Shown here one piece after another: positions 47,625 through 56,402 of a DNA stretch of 64,000 bases. Every line of letters begins with the position of its first letter. Position 1 is the first letter of the stretch. A program made the position numbers and the translations under genes. The DNA comes from Lachnospiraceae bacterium GAM79. Lineage in GTDB: Bacteria; Bacillota; Clostridia; Lachnospirales; Lachnospiraceae. Where the stretch lies: positions 2,526,501 to 2,590,500 of the forward strand of contig CP085928.1 in NCBI GenBank assembly GCA_020735665.1. Direction: 5' to 3'. The notes below the pieces were generated by a model that saw only the letters and a program-made list of their open reading frames with translations, had not been told where the DNA came from and did no database searches.

Positions 47625-47720
47625 GACATCGAGTAATCAGAAAGATTACGAGATGAGCATTGCGAAGGAAAAGACATCGAGTAATCAGAAAGATTACGAG
47701 ATGGGTATTGAAAATTTTTT
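47625..47720 (+). repeat. Two tandem 48-bp repeats before the histidine kinase
   Basis: Units 47625-47672 and 47673-47720 both begin GACATCGAGTAATCAGAAAG. Each contains a near-palindrome CATCGAGTAATC...GATTACGAGATG. They lie directly upstream of the sensor-kinase gene, in its leader or promoter region. Confidence 0.8.
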
Positions 47721-47734
47721 ATAAAGGAAAACAT

Positions 47735-49336
47735 ATGAAGATCATTAAAAAAGTTAAATGGGCATTGGTTTCGGTTTGGATTTTTATCGTGTTGATCATG
47801 GTGATAGGAACGATTGTGATCGGACGAAGTTATCTGTCAGAAATGTTTGGAGATGGATATAGTATACAGTCATTATATTCCATTAGTGATCCGATCAAGG
47901 AGACCTATAGAAATCTGTCGATTATCATGTCGGAGGTACAGGAAGATCTGCAGACAAATCCCAATAAATTTTATGATAAAAAATATTTTGAAAGTTTGAA
48001 TCAGAAAGCTGGAAATTACAGGACATCGGTTCTCGTCTATCTGAACGGAGAATTTGTATATTCCGGAATACAGAAAGATATAGAGGAACTGGAATCCTCG
48101 TTACTTACTAAAAGAACCATTTATACAAATGGTGAAAGAGACATTGATCAGGATAACAATTTATCGGAAGTCAGTGTGGAAGATATGGGGGCACAAGGTT
48201 CATACTCATTTGGAGAGAATGGAAAAACCTATGAATATATGTTGACTACCCCGCAAGCATATCTGTGTAATGAGATTGATTATCAGATTGACGGAAAACC
48301 GATCAGCGTTTTTCTGGTTACCTACTATGGTAATTATGTCAGCCAGTTTAAGAGTGCACTTGTGGGTTTCATTTTTATGATGTTTTTGATCATGCTTGTG
48401 TTGACGACGGCATTGTTAGCGCTGGTATATACACAGTTTATTCGACCGTTGGTACGATTAAAAGAGGCAGCAGAGGAGATCGGTACAGGAAATTTGAACA
48501 GCCCGGTCGACGTGAGCAGCAGCAGAAAAGATGAGATCGGAGAGTTATGCCGGTCATTTAATGACATGAGGGTACGTTTGAATGAGTCTGTTGAGCTTAA
48601 GATGCAGTATGAGGAAGAGAACAGAGAGTTGATCAGTAATATTTCCCATGATCTGAAAACGCCGATCACGACGATCAAAGGTTATGTCGAAGGTCTGATG
48701 GATGGTGTGGCAGATACGCCGGAGAAACAGGATCGCTATCTGAAGATGATCTATAATAAGGCAAATGAATTGGATGCGTTGATTAATGAGCTGTCGCTCT
48801 ATACAAATATTACGAACAATGCGATACCATATGAATTCCACAGGGTATCAGTTAAGGATTATTTTAATGATTGTATGGAAGAGGTTCGGGCAGATCTGTT
48901 GTCACATAATATGACTCTTACTTATAATAACTATTGTGCAGAAGATGTAAAGGTTGTCGTTGATCCGGATCAGTTGAAGCGAGTTATCAACAACGTTGTT
49001 ACGAATGCAATCAAGTATACAGACAAAGAGGAAGGTCATATTGACATTTCTATAGAGGAAAGTGAGAAGATGATCAAGGTATCGATCAATGATGATGGAC
49101 GGGGTATTGATAAAGAGAGCCTGCCGCATATATTTGACCGAACCTATCGTGCAGACAATGCAAGACGTTCCAGAGGCGGAAGCGGACTGGGACTTGCTAT
49201 CTGTAAGAAGATCGTGGAAGAACATGGTGGAAAGATCTGGGCAACCAGTACGAAAGGCGAGGGTACAACGATCTATTTCACATTGAAGAAGTACATCAAG
49301 GAGGAAAATAAAGATGAGCAGAATATTGATAATTGA
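47735..49336 (+). CDS. Two-component sensor histidine kinase
   Basis: 533 residues from ATG 47735 (AAAGGA upstream; the longer frame runs through repeats). An N-terminal membrane helix (about 10-32), an extracellular sensor region of about 180 residues, and a second helix near 210-235 precede a HAMP linker (FIRPLVRLKEAAEEIGTGNL). HisKA follows with ISHDLKTP (His305), then HATPase with N box VVTNAIKYT, G1 DDGRGID and G2 GGSGLGLAICKKIVEEHGG. Its last 23 bases overlap the response regulator, so they form an operon. Signal unknown; the class is common for envelope or antibiotic stress. Confidence 0.94.
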   Translation: MKIIKKVKWALVSVWIFIVLIMVIGTIVIGRSYLSEMFGDGYSIQSLYSISDPIKETYRNLSIIMSEVQEDLQTNPNKFYDKKYFESLNQKAGNYRTSVLVYLNGEFVYSGIQKDIEELESSLLTKRTIYTNGERDIDQDNNLSEVSVEDMGAQGSYSFGENGKTYEYMLTTPQAYLCNEIDYQIDGKPISVFLVTYYGNYVSQFKSALVGFIFMMFLIMLVLTTALLALVYTQFIRPLVRLKEAAEEIGTGNLNSPVDVSSSRKDEIGELCRSFNDMRVRLNESVELKMQYEEENRELISNISHDLKTPITTIKGYVEGLMDGVADTPEKQDRYLKMIYNKANELDALINELSLYTNITNNAIPYEFHRVSVKDYFNDCMEEVRADLLSHNMTLTYNNYCAEDVKVVVDPDQLKRVINNVVTNAIKYTDKEEGHIDISIEESEKMIKVSINDDGRGIDKESLPHIFDRTYRADNARRSRGGSGLGLAICKKIVEEHGGKIWATSTKGEGTTIYFTLKKYIKEENKDEQNIDN

Positions 49337-50003
49337 AGATGAACTTAGTATTGCAGAACTGGAGAGAGATTATCTGGAGTTAAATGATTTTGAAGTCGAA
49401 ATAGAGACAAACGGAGCAAAGGGTCTGGATAAGGCACTGGAGAATGACTACAGTCTGATCCTGCTTGATCTGATGCTGCCGGATCTGGATGGATTTGAAA
49501 TCTGTCGTCAGATTCGTGAGAAGAAGGATATTCCGATCATCATGGTAACAGCGAAGAAGAATGATATTGATAAGATTCGTGGATTGGGACTTGGTGTTGA
49601 TGATTATGTAACAAAACCCTTCAGTCCAAGCGAACTGGTTGCCAGAGTAAAAGCACATATCTCCAGATATGAGAGATTGATCGGTTCAACTGCATTGCAG
49701 AATGATGTGATCGAGATTCGTGGTTTGAAGATCGATAAAACTGATCGTCGTGTCTATGTGGATGGCGAAGAGAAGGTATTTACAAATAAGGAATTTGATC
49801 TTTTGACCTTCCTTGCAAGCAATCCGAATAAAGTATTTTCAAAGGATGAACTGTTCAATAAGATTTGGAATATGGAGAGTATCGGGGATATAGCGACCGT
49901 AACGGTTCATATTAAGAAGATTCGCGAGAAGATTGAATTTGATACATCTAAGCCACAGTATATCGAGACTGTATGGGGCGTAGGATACAGATTCAGAATG
50001 TAG
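49314..50003 (+). CDS. OmpR-family response regulator
   Basis: 229 residues: a receiver domain (about 1-117) with phospho-acceptor Asp52 in LLDLMLPD and conserved Lys in VTKPFSP, and a C-terminal winged-helix DNA-binding domain with NKEFDLLTFLASNP and VTVHIKKIREKI. It is partnered with the overlapping upstream kinase. Target genes cannot be seen. Confidence 0.95.
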   Translation: MSRILIIEDELSIAELERDYLELNDFEVEIETNGAKGLDKALENDYSLILLDLMLPDLDGFEICRQIREKKDIPIIMVTAKKNDIDKIRGLGLGVDDYVTKPFSPSELVARVKAHISRYERLIGSTALQNDVIEIRGLKIDKTDRRVYVDGEEKVFTNKEFDLLTFLASNPNKVFSKDELFNKIWNMESIGDIATVTVHIKKIREKIEFDTSKPQYIETVWGVGYRFRM

Positions 50004-50080
50004 TGAGACAGAAATTATTCAGGCAGGAGAGAGCGTATCAGGGCTTTGGATTGTAAGAGGTTCTGATAAGGAGATAACAG

Positions 50081-50782
50081 ATGAAGATAGAAGTATTATA
50101 TGAAGATAATGATATATTGGTTGCTGTGAAGCCGTACGGACTGCCATCACAGCCGGATAAGAAGAATTCTGAAAATATGGTCAGTATGTTGAAGCTCCGT
50201 ATCTTTGAGAAAGAGCATCGGACAGAGGAACCGTATCTGGCACCGATCCACAGATTGGATCGACCGGTTGGCGGCATTATGTTATTTGCAAAGAATAAAG
50301 AAGCTGCGGCAAAATTGTCTAAACAGAGCGAAGATGGTGAGATGGTCAAATATTATCAGGCGATCTTAACAGGTGAACTTCCGAATGATGCCGGAACGAT
50401 TACGAATTATCTGATTCATGATAACCAGACCAATGTCACAAGGATTGTGGATAAAGATACACCGGGAGCAAAATTAGCAGAGCTTGATTATGAAGTGTTA
50501 GATGTCATGGAGACAGATGATGGAATCTTAAGCTATGTGCTGATCAATCTTATCACAGGCAGAACACATCAGATCCGTGTTCAGATGGCTGGTAAAAAAG
50601 CAGGCATTTGGGGTGATACAAAGTACAATCCTAAGTTCCGGAAGACAAAAAAATCTTATAAACAGATCGGTCTTCATGCATCCAGGCTGGAATTTGAACA
50701 TCCTGTGACAGGAGAACACATGGTATTTAAGAATGAGCCGGAAGGCAAGGCATTCGAGATTATCGAGCTGGATGAATTTTAG
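50081..50782 (+). CDS. RluA-family RNA pseudouridine synthase
   Basis: 233 residues; converts uridine to pseudouridine in rRNA or tRNA. The catalytic motif is HRLDRPVGG with Asp60, and the second signature LITGRTHQIRVQMA is near residue 160. No N-terminal S4 domain is present, so it is a minimal member. The RNA target cannot be assigned. AAGGAGATAAC precedes the start. Confidence 0.92.
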   Translation: MKIEVLYEDNDILVAVKPYGLPSQPDKKNSENMVSMLKLRIFEKEHRTEEPYLAPIHRLDRPVGGIMLFAKNKEAAAKLSKQSEDGEMVKYYQAILTGELPNDAGTITNYLIHDNQTNVTRIVDKDTPGAKLAELDYEVLDVMETDDGILSYVLINLITGRTHQIRVQMAGKKAGIWGDTKYNPKFRKTKKSYKQIGLHASRLEFEHPVTGEHMVFKNEPEGKAFEIIELDEF

Positions 50783-50821
50783 AGATAAAAACCGAAGCTA
50801 TAGGACAAAATGTGTTGATAA

Positions 50822-50870
50822 AAACCGCCTTCAACCCTGATAAATAAAGGGATGAAGGCGGTTTAATCTT
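50822..50870. terminator. Bidirectional terminator
   Basis: AAACCGCCTTCA (50822-50833) pairs with TGAAGGCGGTTT (50853-50864), extended inward by CCCT/AGGG. T-rich tail on the plus side. It separates convergent genes. Confidence 0.9.
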
Positions 50871-50931
50871 TTTCAAATAAAATTTGAGGGTGAAAAATAT
50901 GCTGATAGCTGAATCTGTCTACTACATATAT

Positions 50932-51609
50932 CTATTTGGTTTTTGGGATAGATGTCGGATAGATTACATCTTCAAAGCCATTATAGCTGTGAACCCAGCG
51001 CATATTTCCATCGCTGTCATATTCTATTAAGTAGCTTATGATTTCGTCCCTGAAAGTCATAATAAGAACGTTCTGATCATTTATCTCATAGGTTCCTGTC
51101 CGTGTCGTCTGCCCTTTTTCGGTGACGGTCATATCTTCTGAGAAGGTAAAGTTCCCCTGATCCTCTACTGTCCATAGGGAATCGCACAGTTTTTCTTCAA
51201 CTGTCCGTTCATCCCGTTTTTCAGGAAGATGGGTCATAACGAAATAGATTGAGACAAATGCTGCTGTGAGGATCAGAACAACGATAATGGTTATCTTCAT
51301 AACTTTGAAGGTATGTGTCGTTTTCCTCTGTCTGGACAGGGATGCCTGCTGATCTTTGATCATATCCTGATAGGAGGCTGTGATACTGTAGCTTGAGCCT
51401 GTGATACTATTTGTCTTGTTTGTTGATAGTTCCTGTGTTGATTTTAACCGCAGGATAGCAGTCTCGGTCATGCCTTTGGTATTGATGTCTTCGGTCTGAT
51501 TCGGAAGCTCTTTTTCCTGCAGGTATTGTTCGGAGATGGGAAGTCTGCCTGACTTGTCTGTTCCATTTTTCAGATGGAAGGAAGAATGGGTCTGTTCTTG
51601 TTCACTCAT
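50932..51609 (-). CDS. Single-pass membrane protein, function unknown
   Basis: 225 residues: a hydrophilic, Ser/Thr/Gln-rich cytoplasmic part (about 1-122), one membrane helix (IIVVLILTAAFVSIYFVM) and a C-terminal domain of about 80 residues. The latter reads DSLWTVEDQGNFTFSEDMTVTEKG and TYEINDQNVLIMTF, like the small beta-barrel/lipocalin-like modules that measure a fill-in value. I do not recognise a named family. Convergent with the pseudouridine synthase and divergent from proS. Confidence 0.6.
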   Translation of the reverse strand: MSEQEQTHSSFHLKNGTDKSGRLPISEQYLQEKELPNQTEDINTKGMTETAILRLKSTQELSTNKTNSITGSSYSITASYQDMIKDQQASLSRQRKTTHTFKVMKITIIVVLILTAAFVSIYFVMTHLPEKRDERTVEEKLCDSLWTVEDQGNFTFSEDMTVTEKGQTTRTGTYEINDQNVLIMTFRDEIISYLIEYDSDGNMRWVHSYNGFEDVIYPTSIPKTK

Positions 51610-51747
51610 TTATTTATCCCTCGGTTTATATACGCAATTTATCATGGATACTATATACACAATTGGTAGAAAATGCAAGAAAAAAATATTTTGCATTCTA
51701 TAAGAACAATTCCACGAGAACAAGCTATGAGAACAAGCAAAAATCCC

Positions 51748-51776
51748 TTGAAAATATTGGACTATATCTATATAAT
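51748..51776 (+). promoter_or_regulatory. Promoter of proS
   Basis: TTGAAA (51748-51753), exactly 17 bases, TATAAT (51771-51776). One of the best sigma-A type matches in the window; transcription would start near 51783. Confidence 0.75.
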
Positions 51777-51788
51777 GACAGAAGGTAT

Positions 51789-51838
51789 GTAACTTTTTAA
51801 AAGACAGGTATAGATGTCAGACACATTTAAAAGGTTAC
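51789..51838 (+). promoter_or_regulatory. Leader hairpin of proS
   Basis: GTAACTTTTTAAA (51789-51801) pairs with TTTAAAAGGTTAC (51826-51838) with one mismatch; GACA/TGTC close the inner part. No T-box or other named riboswitch motif is seen. Confidence 0.5.
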
Positions 51839-51880
51839 ACGATAGAATTATTTTATGAGTATATAAAGGAGAAAATTGAG

Positions 51881-53317
51881 ATGGCTAATGAAAAGAAATT
51901 AGTAGAGGCTATTACTTCCATGGACGAAGATTTTGCCCAGTGGTACACAGATGTTGTAAAGAAAGCAGAGCTTACAGATTATTCAAGTGTAAGAGGATGC
52001 ATGATTTTACGACCGGCCGGTTATGCCATCTGGGAAAATATACAGAAGGAACTCGACAGAAGATTCAAGGAAATAGGCGTAGAAAATGTATATATGCCAT
52101 TGTTCATTCCTGAAAGTCTTCTTCAGAAGGAGAAGGATCACGTAGAAGGATTTGCACCTGAAGTTGCATGGGTAACACAGGGTGGCTTGGATCCACTTCC
52201 GGAGCGTTTATGTGTAAGACCTACATCAGAGACTCTGTTCTGTGATCTGTATTCGAATATCATTCATTCATATAGAGATCTTCCAAAGGTTTATAACCAG
52301 TGGTGTTCAGTTGTTCGTTGGGAAAAGACAACCAGACCTTTCCTTCGTTCGATGGAATTCTTATGGCAGGAAGGTCATACGGCACATGCTACAGCAGAAG
52401 AAGCAGAGGAAAGAACCATCCAGATGTTAAATGTCTATGCTGATTTCTGTGAGCAGGTTCTGGCTATTCCTATGATCAAGGGACGTAAGACAGATAAAGA
52501 GAAGTTTGCAGGTGCAGAGGCTACTTATACGATCGAAGCTCTGATGCATGATGGTAAGGCACTTCAGTCCGGAACAAGCCATAATTTCGGAGATGGATTT
52601 GCCAAGGCATTTGGCGTTCAGTATACAGACGCAAATAATAAATTACAGTATGTACACCAGACTTCATGGGGTATGTCAACCAGAATTATCGGCGCGATCA
52701 TCATGGTTCATGGTGATGACAGCGGTCTGGTGCTTCCACCAAGAATCGCTCCTACACAGGTTATGATCATTCCGATCAACCAGAAGAAGGAAGGCGTTCT
52801 TGAAAAGGCACAGGAGGTCAAGGCAGCTCTTTCTGAGAAGTTCACAGTTAAGCTGGATGATTCTAATAAGAACCCAGGCTGGAAATTCTCTGAGCAGGAG
52901 ATGCGCGGCATTCCGGTTCGTATCGAGATCGGACCAAAGGATATCGAAGCTGGTCAGGCAGTTATCGTACGTCGTGATAACAGAGAAAAGACAGTTGTGT
53001 CATTAGATAATATTACAGAAGCAGTTGGAGAGATCCTTGAGAAGATGCAGGCAGACATGCTTGCAAAGGCAACTGCTCACAGAGATGCCAATACACATGA
53101 GGCTCATAACTGGGAAGAATTCACTGACATTCTGACAAGAAAGCAGGGATTCATCAAAGCTATGTGGTGTGGCGACAGAGCCTGTGAGGAAGCGATCAAG
53201 GATGAGACCGGTGCAACAACCAGATGTATGCCATTTGAGCAGGAGCATCTGTCCGATGTCTGTGTACATTGCGGTAAGCCTGCAAAGACGATGGTATACT
53301 TTGGCAAGGCATACTAA
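51881..53317 (+). CDS. proS: Prolyl-tRNA synthetase, archaeal/eukaryote type
   Basis: A 478-residue class II enzyme charging tRNA-Pro. It lacks the roughly 180-residue editing insertion of the long bacterial form. Marks are [21 protein letters not shown], motif 2 [21 protein letters not shown], and a C-terminal zinc-binding/anticodon region with CGDRACEE and [18 protein letters not shown]. This short form is common in Clostridia. RBS AAAGGAG. The last 26 bases before the terminal codons are duplicated downstream. Confidence 0.97.
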   Translation: MANEKKLVEAITSMDEDFAQWYTDVVKKAELTDYSSVRGCMILRPAGYAIWENIQKELDRRFKEIGVENVYMPLFIPESLLQKEKDHVEGFAPEVAWVTQGGLDPLPERLCVRPTSETLFCDLYSNIIHSYRDLPKVYNQWCSVVRWEKTTRPFLRSMEFLWQEGHTAHATAEEAEERTIQMLNVYADFCEQVLAIPMIKGRKTDKEKFAGAEATYTIEALMHDGKALQSGTSHNFGDGFAKAFGVQYTDANNKLQYVHQTSWGMSTRIIGAIIMVHGDDSGLVLPPRIAPTQVMIIPINQKKEGVLEKAQEVKAALSEKFTVKLDDSNKNPGWKFSEQEMRGIPVRIEIGPKDIEAGQAVIVRRDNREKTVVSLDNITEAVGEILEKMQADMLAKATAHRDANTHEAHNWEEFTDILTRKQGFIKAMWCGDRACEEAIKDETGATTRCMPFEQEHLSDVCVHCGKPAKTMVYFGKAY

Positions 53318-53354
53318 GAGGAACATCGGCAAAGACGATGGTATACTTTGGCAA
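53282..53354 (+). repeat. Duplicated 3' end of proS
   Basis: A 26-base stretch (GCAAAGACGATGGTATACTT...) occurs at 53282-53307 inside proS and again at 53329-53354 just after its stop codon. This is a local duplication with period 47. Confidence 0.85.
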
Positions 53355-53434
53355 AGTATGATAAAAGAAAGAGTAGCCATTAGCAGATGATAGATAAGTA
53401 GTGTATTTGATTTTGCAGAATTTATGATACTTGC

Positions 53435-53481
53435 AATAGGTGATAACAAACATATTAATAGATTGTTATCACCTATTTTAA
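53435..53481 (+). terminator. Terminator of proS
   Basis: AATAGGTGATAACA (53435-53448) pairs perfectly with TGTTATCACCTATT (53464-53477), followed by TTT. Confidence 0.88.
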
Positions 53482-53616
53482 TGTAATATATATTTGGGAT
53501 GGAATATGCTGTTTTCAATTGATATCATGAAATATGGCATAGATGATGGCGCAATCATGAAGTATATGGTATAGATGATGACGCTTGAGGGTATATTGGA
53601 TGAAAAAGCTTGTTAA
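53482..53616. other. Spacer between proS terminator and tandem array
   Basis: Contains short partial repeats (ATGAAATATGGCATAGATGATGGCGC and a diverged second copy around 53528-53585) but no gene. Confidence 0.5.
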
Positions 53617-53980
53617 TACCCAGACGAAGGATAGGCATACGGGTATGACAGCTAAGAAACAGAAGTGATACCCAAGTGAGAGGTAGGCATACGGGTATGA
53701 CAGCTAGAAAACAGAAGTGATACCCAAGTGAGAGGTAGGCATGTGGGTATGACAGCTAAGAAACAGAAGTGATACCCAAGAGAGAGATAGGCATGTGGGT
53801 ATGACAGCTAAGAAACAGAAATGATACCCAAGTGAGAGGTAGGCATGTGGGTATGACAGCTAGAAAACAGAAGTGATACCCAAGAGAAGGGCAGGCGCGT
53901 GGGTATGACAGCTAAGAAACAGAAGTGATACCCAAGAGAAGGATAGATCATAGGGTATACTAGAAGAGAAGATGAGAGAT
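53617..53980 (+). repeat. 52-bp tandem repeat array (six copies plus a diverged seventh)
   Basis: Units start at 53617, 53669, 53721, 53773, 53825 and 53877, with a diverged copy at 53929. Consensus begins TACCCAAGTGAGAGGTAGGC, continues with GTGGGTATGACAGCTA and ends AACAGAAGTGA. Each unit can form a TACCCA...TGGGTA stem. 52 is not a multiple of three, and no frame is kept, so it is non-coding. The last copy merges into an ATAGGGTAT/ATACCCTAT stem. Confidence 0.95.
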
Positions 53981-54052
53981 ACCCTATCAAAAAATAAAGT
54001 AATGGTATTGTGTACAGAAAGGCATAGAAATACCCAAGGAGGAGGTTGTGAT

Positions 54053-55393
54053 ATGGAGATCAGGATGCCGGAGAATGCGAAAAAGGTAATAGAGACACTG
54101 GAAGCTGCCGGATATGAAGCCTATATTGTTGGTGGCTGTGTGAGAGACAGTATTCTTGGCAGAGAACCGGGAGACTGGGATATTACGACAGCAGCAAGAC
54201 CGGAACAGGTAAAGGCGTTATTCAGACGGACGATCGATACTGGAATTAAGCATGGTACGGTTACGGTTATGTTTGGTAAAGAGGCATATGAAGTAACCAC
54301 CTACCGGGTGGATGGAGAATATTCCGATCACAGAAGACCGGATTCTGTGGAATTTACTGCGAATTTAGAAGAAGACTTGAAGCGTAGGGATTTTACGATC
54401 AACGCTATGGCATACAGTCCTTCAGCAGGTGTGATCGATCTGTTCGGTGGAATGGATGATCTGGACAATAAGGTCATTAAGGCGGTCGGTGATCCGCTGG
54501 CACGGTTTGACGAAGATGCCCTGAGAATCCTTCGGGCGATCCGGTTTGCAGGCCAGCTTGATTTCACAATCGAGAGGGATACCAGAAAGGCGATGATCCT
54601 GCGGGCACAGTTCTTACAGGATATCAGTGCCGAACGTATCCGCGTGGAGCTTGACAAATTGCTGACTTCTGCGCATCCGGAGAAATTGATGGAAGCATAT
54701 GTGACAGGTATAACAGCATATATCCTGCCGGAATTTGACCGAATGATGGAACAGCCGCAGAACAATCCATACCACAAATACAACGTAGGAGTTCATTCGA
54801 TGGAAGCAGTTAAGGTTATTGAGCCAACTACAGTATGCAGATGGGCTGCGCTGCTTCATGATGTGGGAAAGCCGGAATGTCATACAGTGGATGAAAATGG
54901 TATCGACCATTTCTATGGACATAATGAGAAGGGGGCAGAGATTGCCCGTAAGGTGCTTCGCAGACTGCGGTTTGACAATGAAACGACAGATCTGGTATGC
55001 AAGATGGTGCTGTGGCATGATTATGGTTTAGGGGAGATGTTGAAAAAGACAACCTTCCGAAAAGCACTCAGCAGGATGGGAGCAGATTTCTTCCCTTATT
55101 ATATCAAGATTCGCCGGGCGGATATGGCGGCGCAGAGTGATTATAAGTTAGAAGAACGGAGAGGCAGCATCGAGCATCTGGAGAAATTGTATCAGGAGAT
55201 CACGGATGCGAAAGATTGTCTGACGATTAAACAGCTTGCCATCAATGGAAAGGATTTGATCGCACTTGGCGTAAAGCCGGGAAAAGAGATCGGCGATATC
55301 CTGCAGGAGCTTCTGAATCAGGTGCTTGGCAGTCCTGAGTTGAACAACAGAGAAACGCTGCTGTCTATGGCAGATAAATATATTAAGAAGTAA
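54053..55393 (+). CDS. cca: CCA tRNA nucleotidyltransferase
   Basis: 446 residues from ATG 54053, chosen because AAGGAGGAGG lies just upstream; the frame stays open further 5' into the repeat array. It adds or repairs the 3' CCA of tRNAs, needed because the four tRNA genes here lack encoded CCA. Class II pol-beta head YIVGGCVRDSILGREPGDWDI, followed by RRDFTINAMAY, the RLDxDALRxLRAxRF-type segment RFDEDALRILRAIRF, and an HD domain with LLHDVGKPEC. Interestingly, TACCCAAG of the upstream array recurs at 54031, joined to its Shine-Dalgarno sequence. Confidence 0.95.
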   Translation: MEIRMPENAKKVIETLEAAGYEAYIVGGCVRDSILGREPGDWDITTAARPEQVKALFRRTIDTGIKHGTVTVMFGKEAYEVTTYRVDGEYSDHRRPDSVEFTANLEEDLKRRDFTINAMAYSPSAGVIDLFGGMDDLDNKVIKAVGDPLARFDEDALRILRAIRFAGQLDFTIERDTRKAMILRAQFLQDISAERIRVELDKLLTSAHPEKLMEAYVTGITAYILPEFDRMMEQPQNNPYHKYNVGVHSMEAVKVIEPTTVCRWAALLHDVGKPECHTVDENGIDHFYGHNEKGAEIARKVLRRLRFDNETTDLVCKMVLWHDYGLGEMLKKTTFRKALSRMGADFFPYYIKIRRADMAAQSDYKLEERRGSIEHLEKLYQEITDAKDCLTIKQLAINGKDLIALGVKPGKEIGDILQELLNQVLGSPELNNRETLLSMADKYIKK

Positions 55394-55450
55394 AAAAATA
55401 AAGGTGGAATTATAACTGCATCCAGCTAATTATATATTGACATTACCCAA

Positions 55451-55500
55451 GATTTCGTAATGAGATGCATAGTGCCGGTAAATACGAGTGCCTGTTTGAG
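55451..55500 (+). repeat. Dispersed repeat copy B
   Basis: Starts GATTTCGTAATGAGATGCAT and matches 46491-46540 at 44 of 50 bases. It lacks the flanking 49-bp inverted repeats seen at the other copy. Otherwise the 55394-55574 spacer shows no gene. Confidence 0.8.
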
Positions 55501-55574
55501 TCCGAAGGTAAATGTGACATTTTATGTGAAAGACAGGAGATTATTTAAAACAGATAAAAATATGGAGGTGTAGA

Positions 55575-55937
55575 ATGAGACTGAGGAATGTGTTAATTGT
55601 TGTGAAAGATATTGAACGGTCAAAGCAATTTTACCATGATCTGTTTGAACTCGAACCAATATTAGATAATGACGGAAATCTGATTCTGACGGAAGGATTA
55701 GTATTGCAGGATGAGAGGATATGGAAAGATTTTCTTAAAAGAGATGTGATATCCCACAATAATTCCACCGAGCTATATTTTGAGGAGCGGGATATCGAAG
55801 CTTTTGTTGAAAAGCTGGAGCGGTTATATCCATCGATTGAATATGTAAATCCACTTATGGTTCACAGTTGGGGACAGAAGGTGGTTCGTTTCTATGATCT
55901 GGATGGAAATCTGATCGAGGTTGGGACGCCGGCGTAA
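55575..55937 (+). CDS. VOC/glyoxalase-fold protein
   Basis: 120 residues forming one vicinal-oxygen-chelate module pair: NVLIVVKDIERSKQFYHDLF at the start and the usual ending FYDLDGNLIEVGTPA. A Glu in the last strand and a polar residue near the start could bind metal, but the histidines typical of true glyoxalases are not obvious. Function is unassigned. TGGAGGTG precedes the start. Single gene. Confidence 0.85.
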   Translation: MRLRNVLIVVKDIERSKQFYHDLFELEPILDNDGNLILTEGLVLQDERIWKDFLKRDVISHNNSTELYFEERDIEAFVEKLERLYPSIEYVNPLMVHSWGQKVVRFYDLDGNLIEVGTPA

Positions 55938-56087
55938 CCGGAAACAGACAAGGAAGCTATATGCGGCGGAAAATTTATAATTCTGGGTGAAACATTGAGG
56001 TAACTGTGTATTAAGGGAAAATCTGTTTGACATGAAGGAAAGCAAGTAATACATAAGCTGACGGGGCTAAATAACAGGAGAGAAAAA

Positions 56088-56372
56088 ATGAGAAACATCG
56101 TTTTGCTTGTCAGATATACAACACAATCAGGGATGAGAGGGAAATTTGTTGAGGCTGTGATGGCATCCGGGATTTTAGATCAGATTCGGAAGGAAAAAGG
56201 ATGTGTGTCATATAATTATTATGAGGATGTCGAAGATCCGGACAAACTGCTGCTCGTAGAGGAATGGGAATCGGAGGAGGATCAGCAGAAGCATTTGCAG
56301 ATGCCGCATATGGAGATGTTAAAGCAGATAAAAGAAAAATATGTCTTTGATACAGTAGTAACAAAAAGATAG
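56088..56372 (+). CDS. Antibiotic-biosynthesis-monooxygenase (ABM) family protein
   Basis: 94 residues of the dimeric ferredoxin-like ABM/YgiN family: NIVLLVRYTTQSGMRGKFVE, the GCVSYNYYEDVEDPDKLLLVEEWES core and HLQMPHMEML. Members include quinol monooxygenases and heme-degrading enzymes; the exact reaction cannot be read from sequence. AACAGGAGAG upstream. Confidence 0.85.
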   Translation: MRNIVLLVRYTTQSGMRGKFVEAVMASGILDQIRKEKGCVSYNYYEDVEDPDKLLLVEEWESEEDQQKHLQMPHMEMLKQIKEKYVFDTVVTKR

Positions 56373-56402
56373 GGTTTATATAATGGGAAAGGGGAAATTA
56401 CT

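Noticed and set aside
51783-51880. T-box riboswitch before proS
   Set aside because: No T-box sequence, specifier loop or antiterminator/terminator pair could be found.
53617-53980. CRISPR-like array
   Set aside because: The units are contiguous 52-bp tandem copies without unique spacers, and no cas genes are near.
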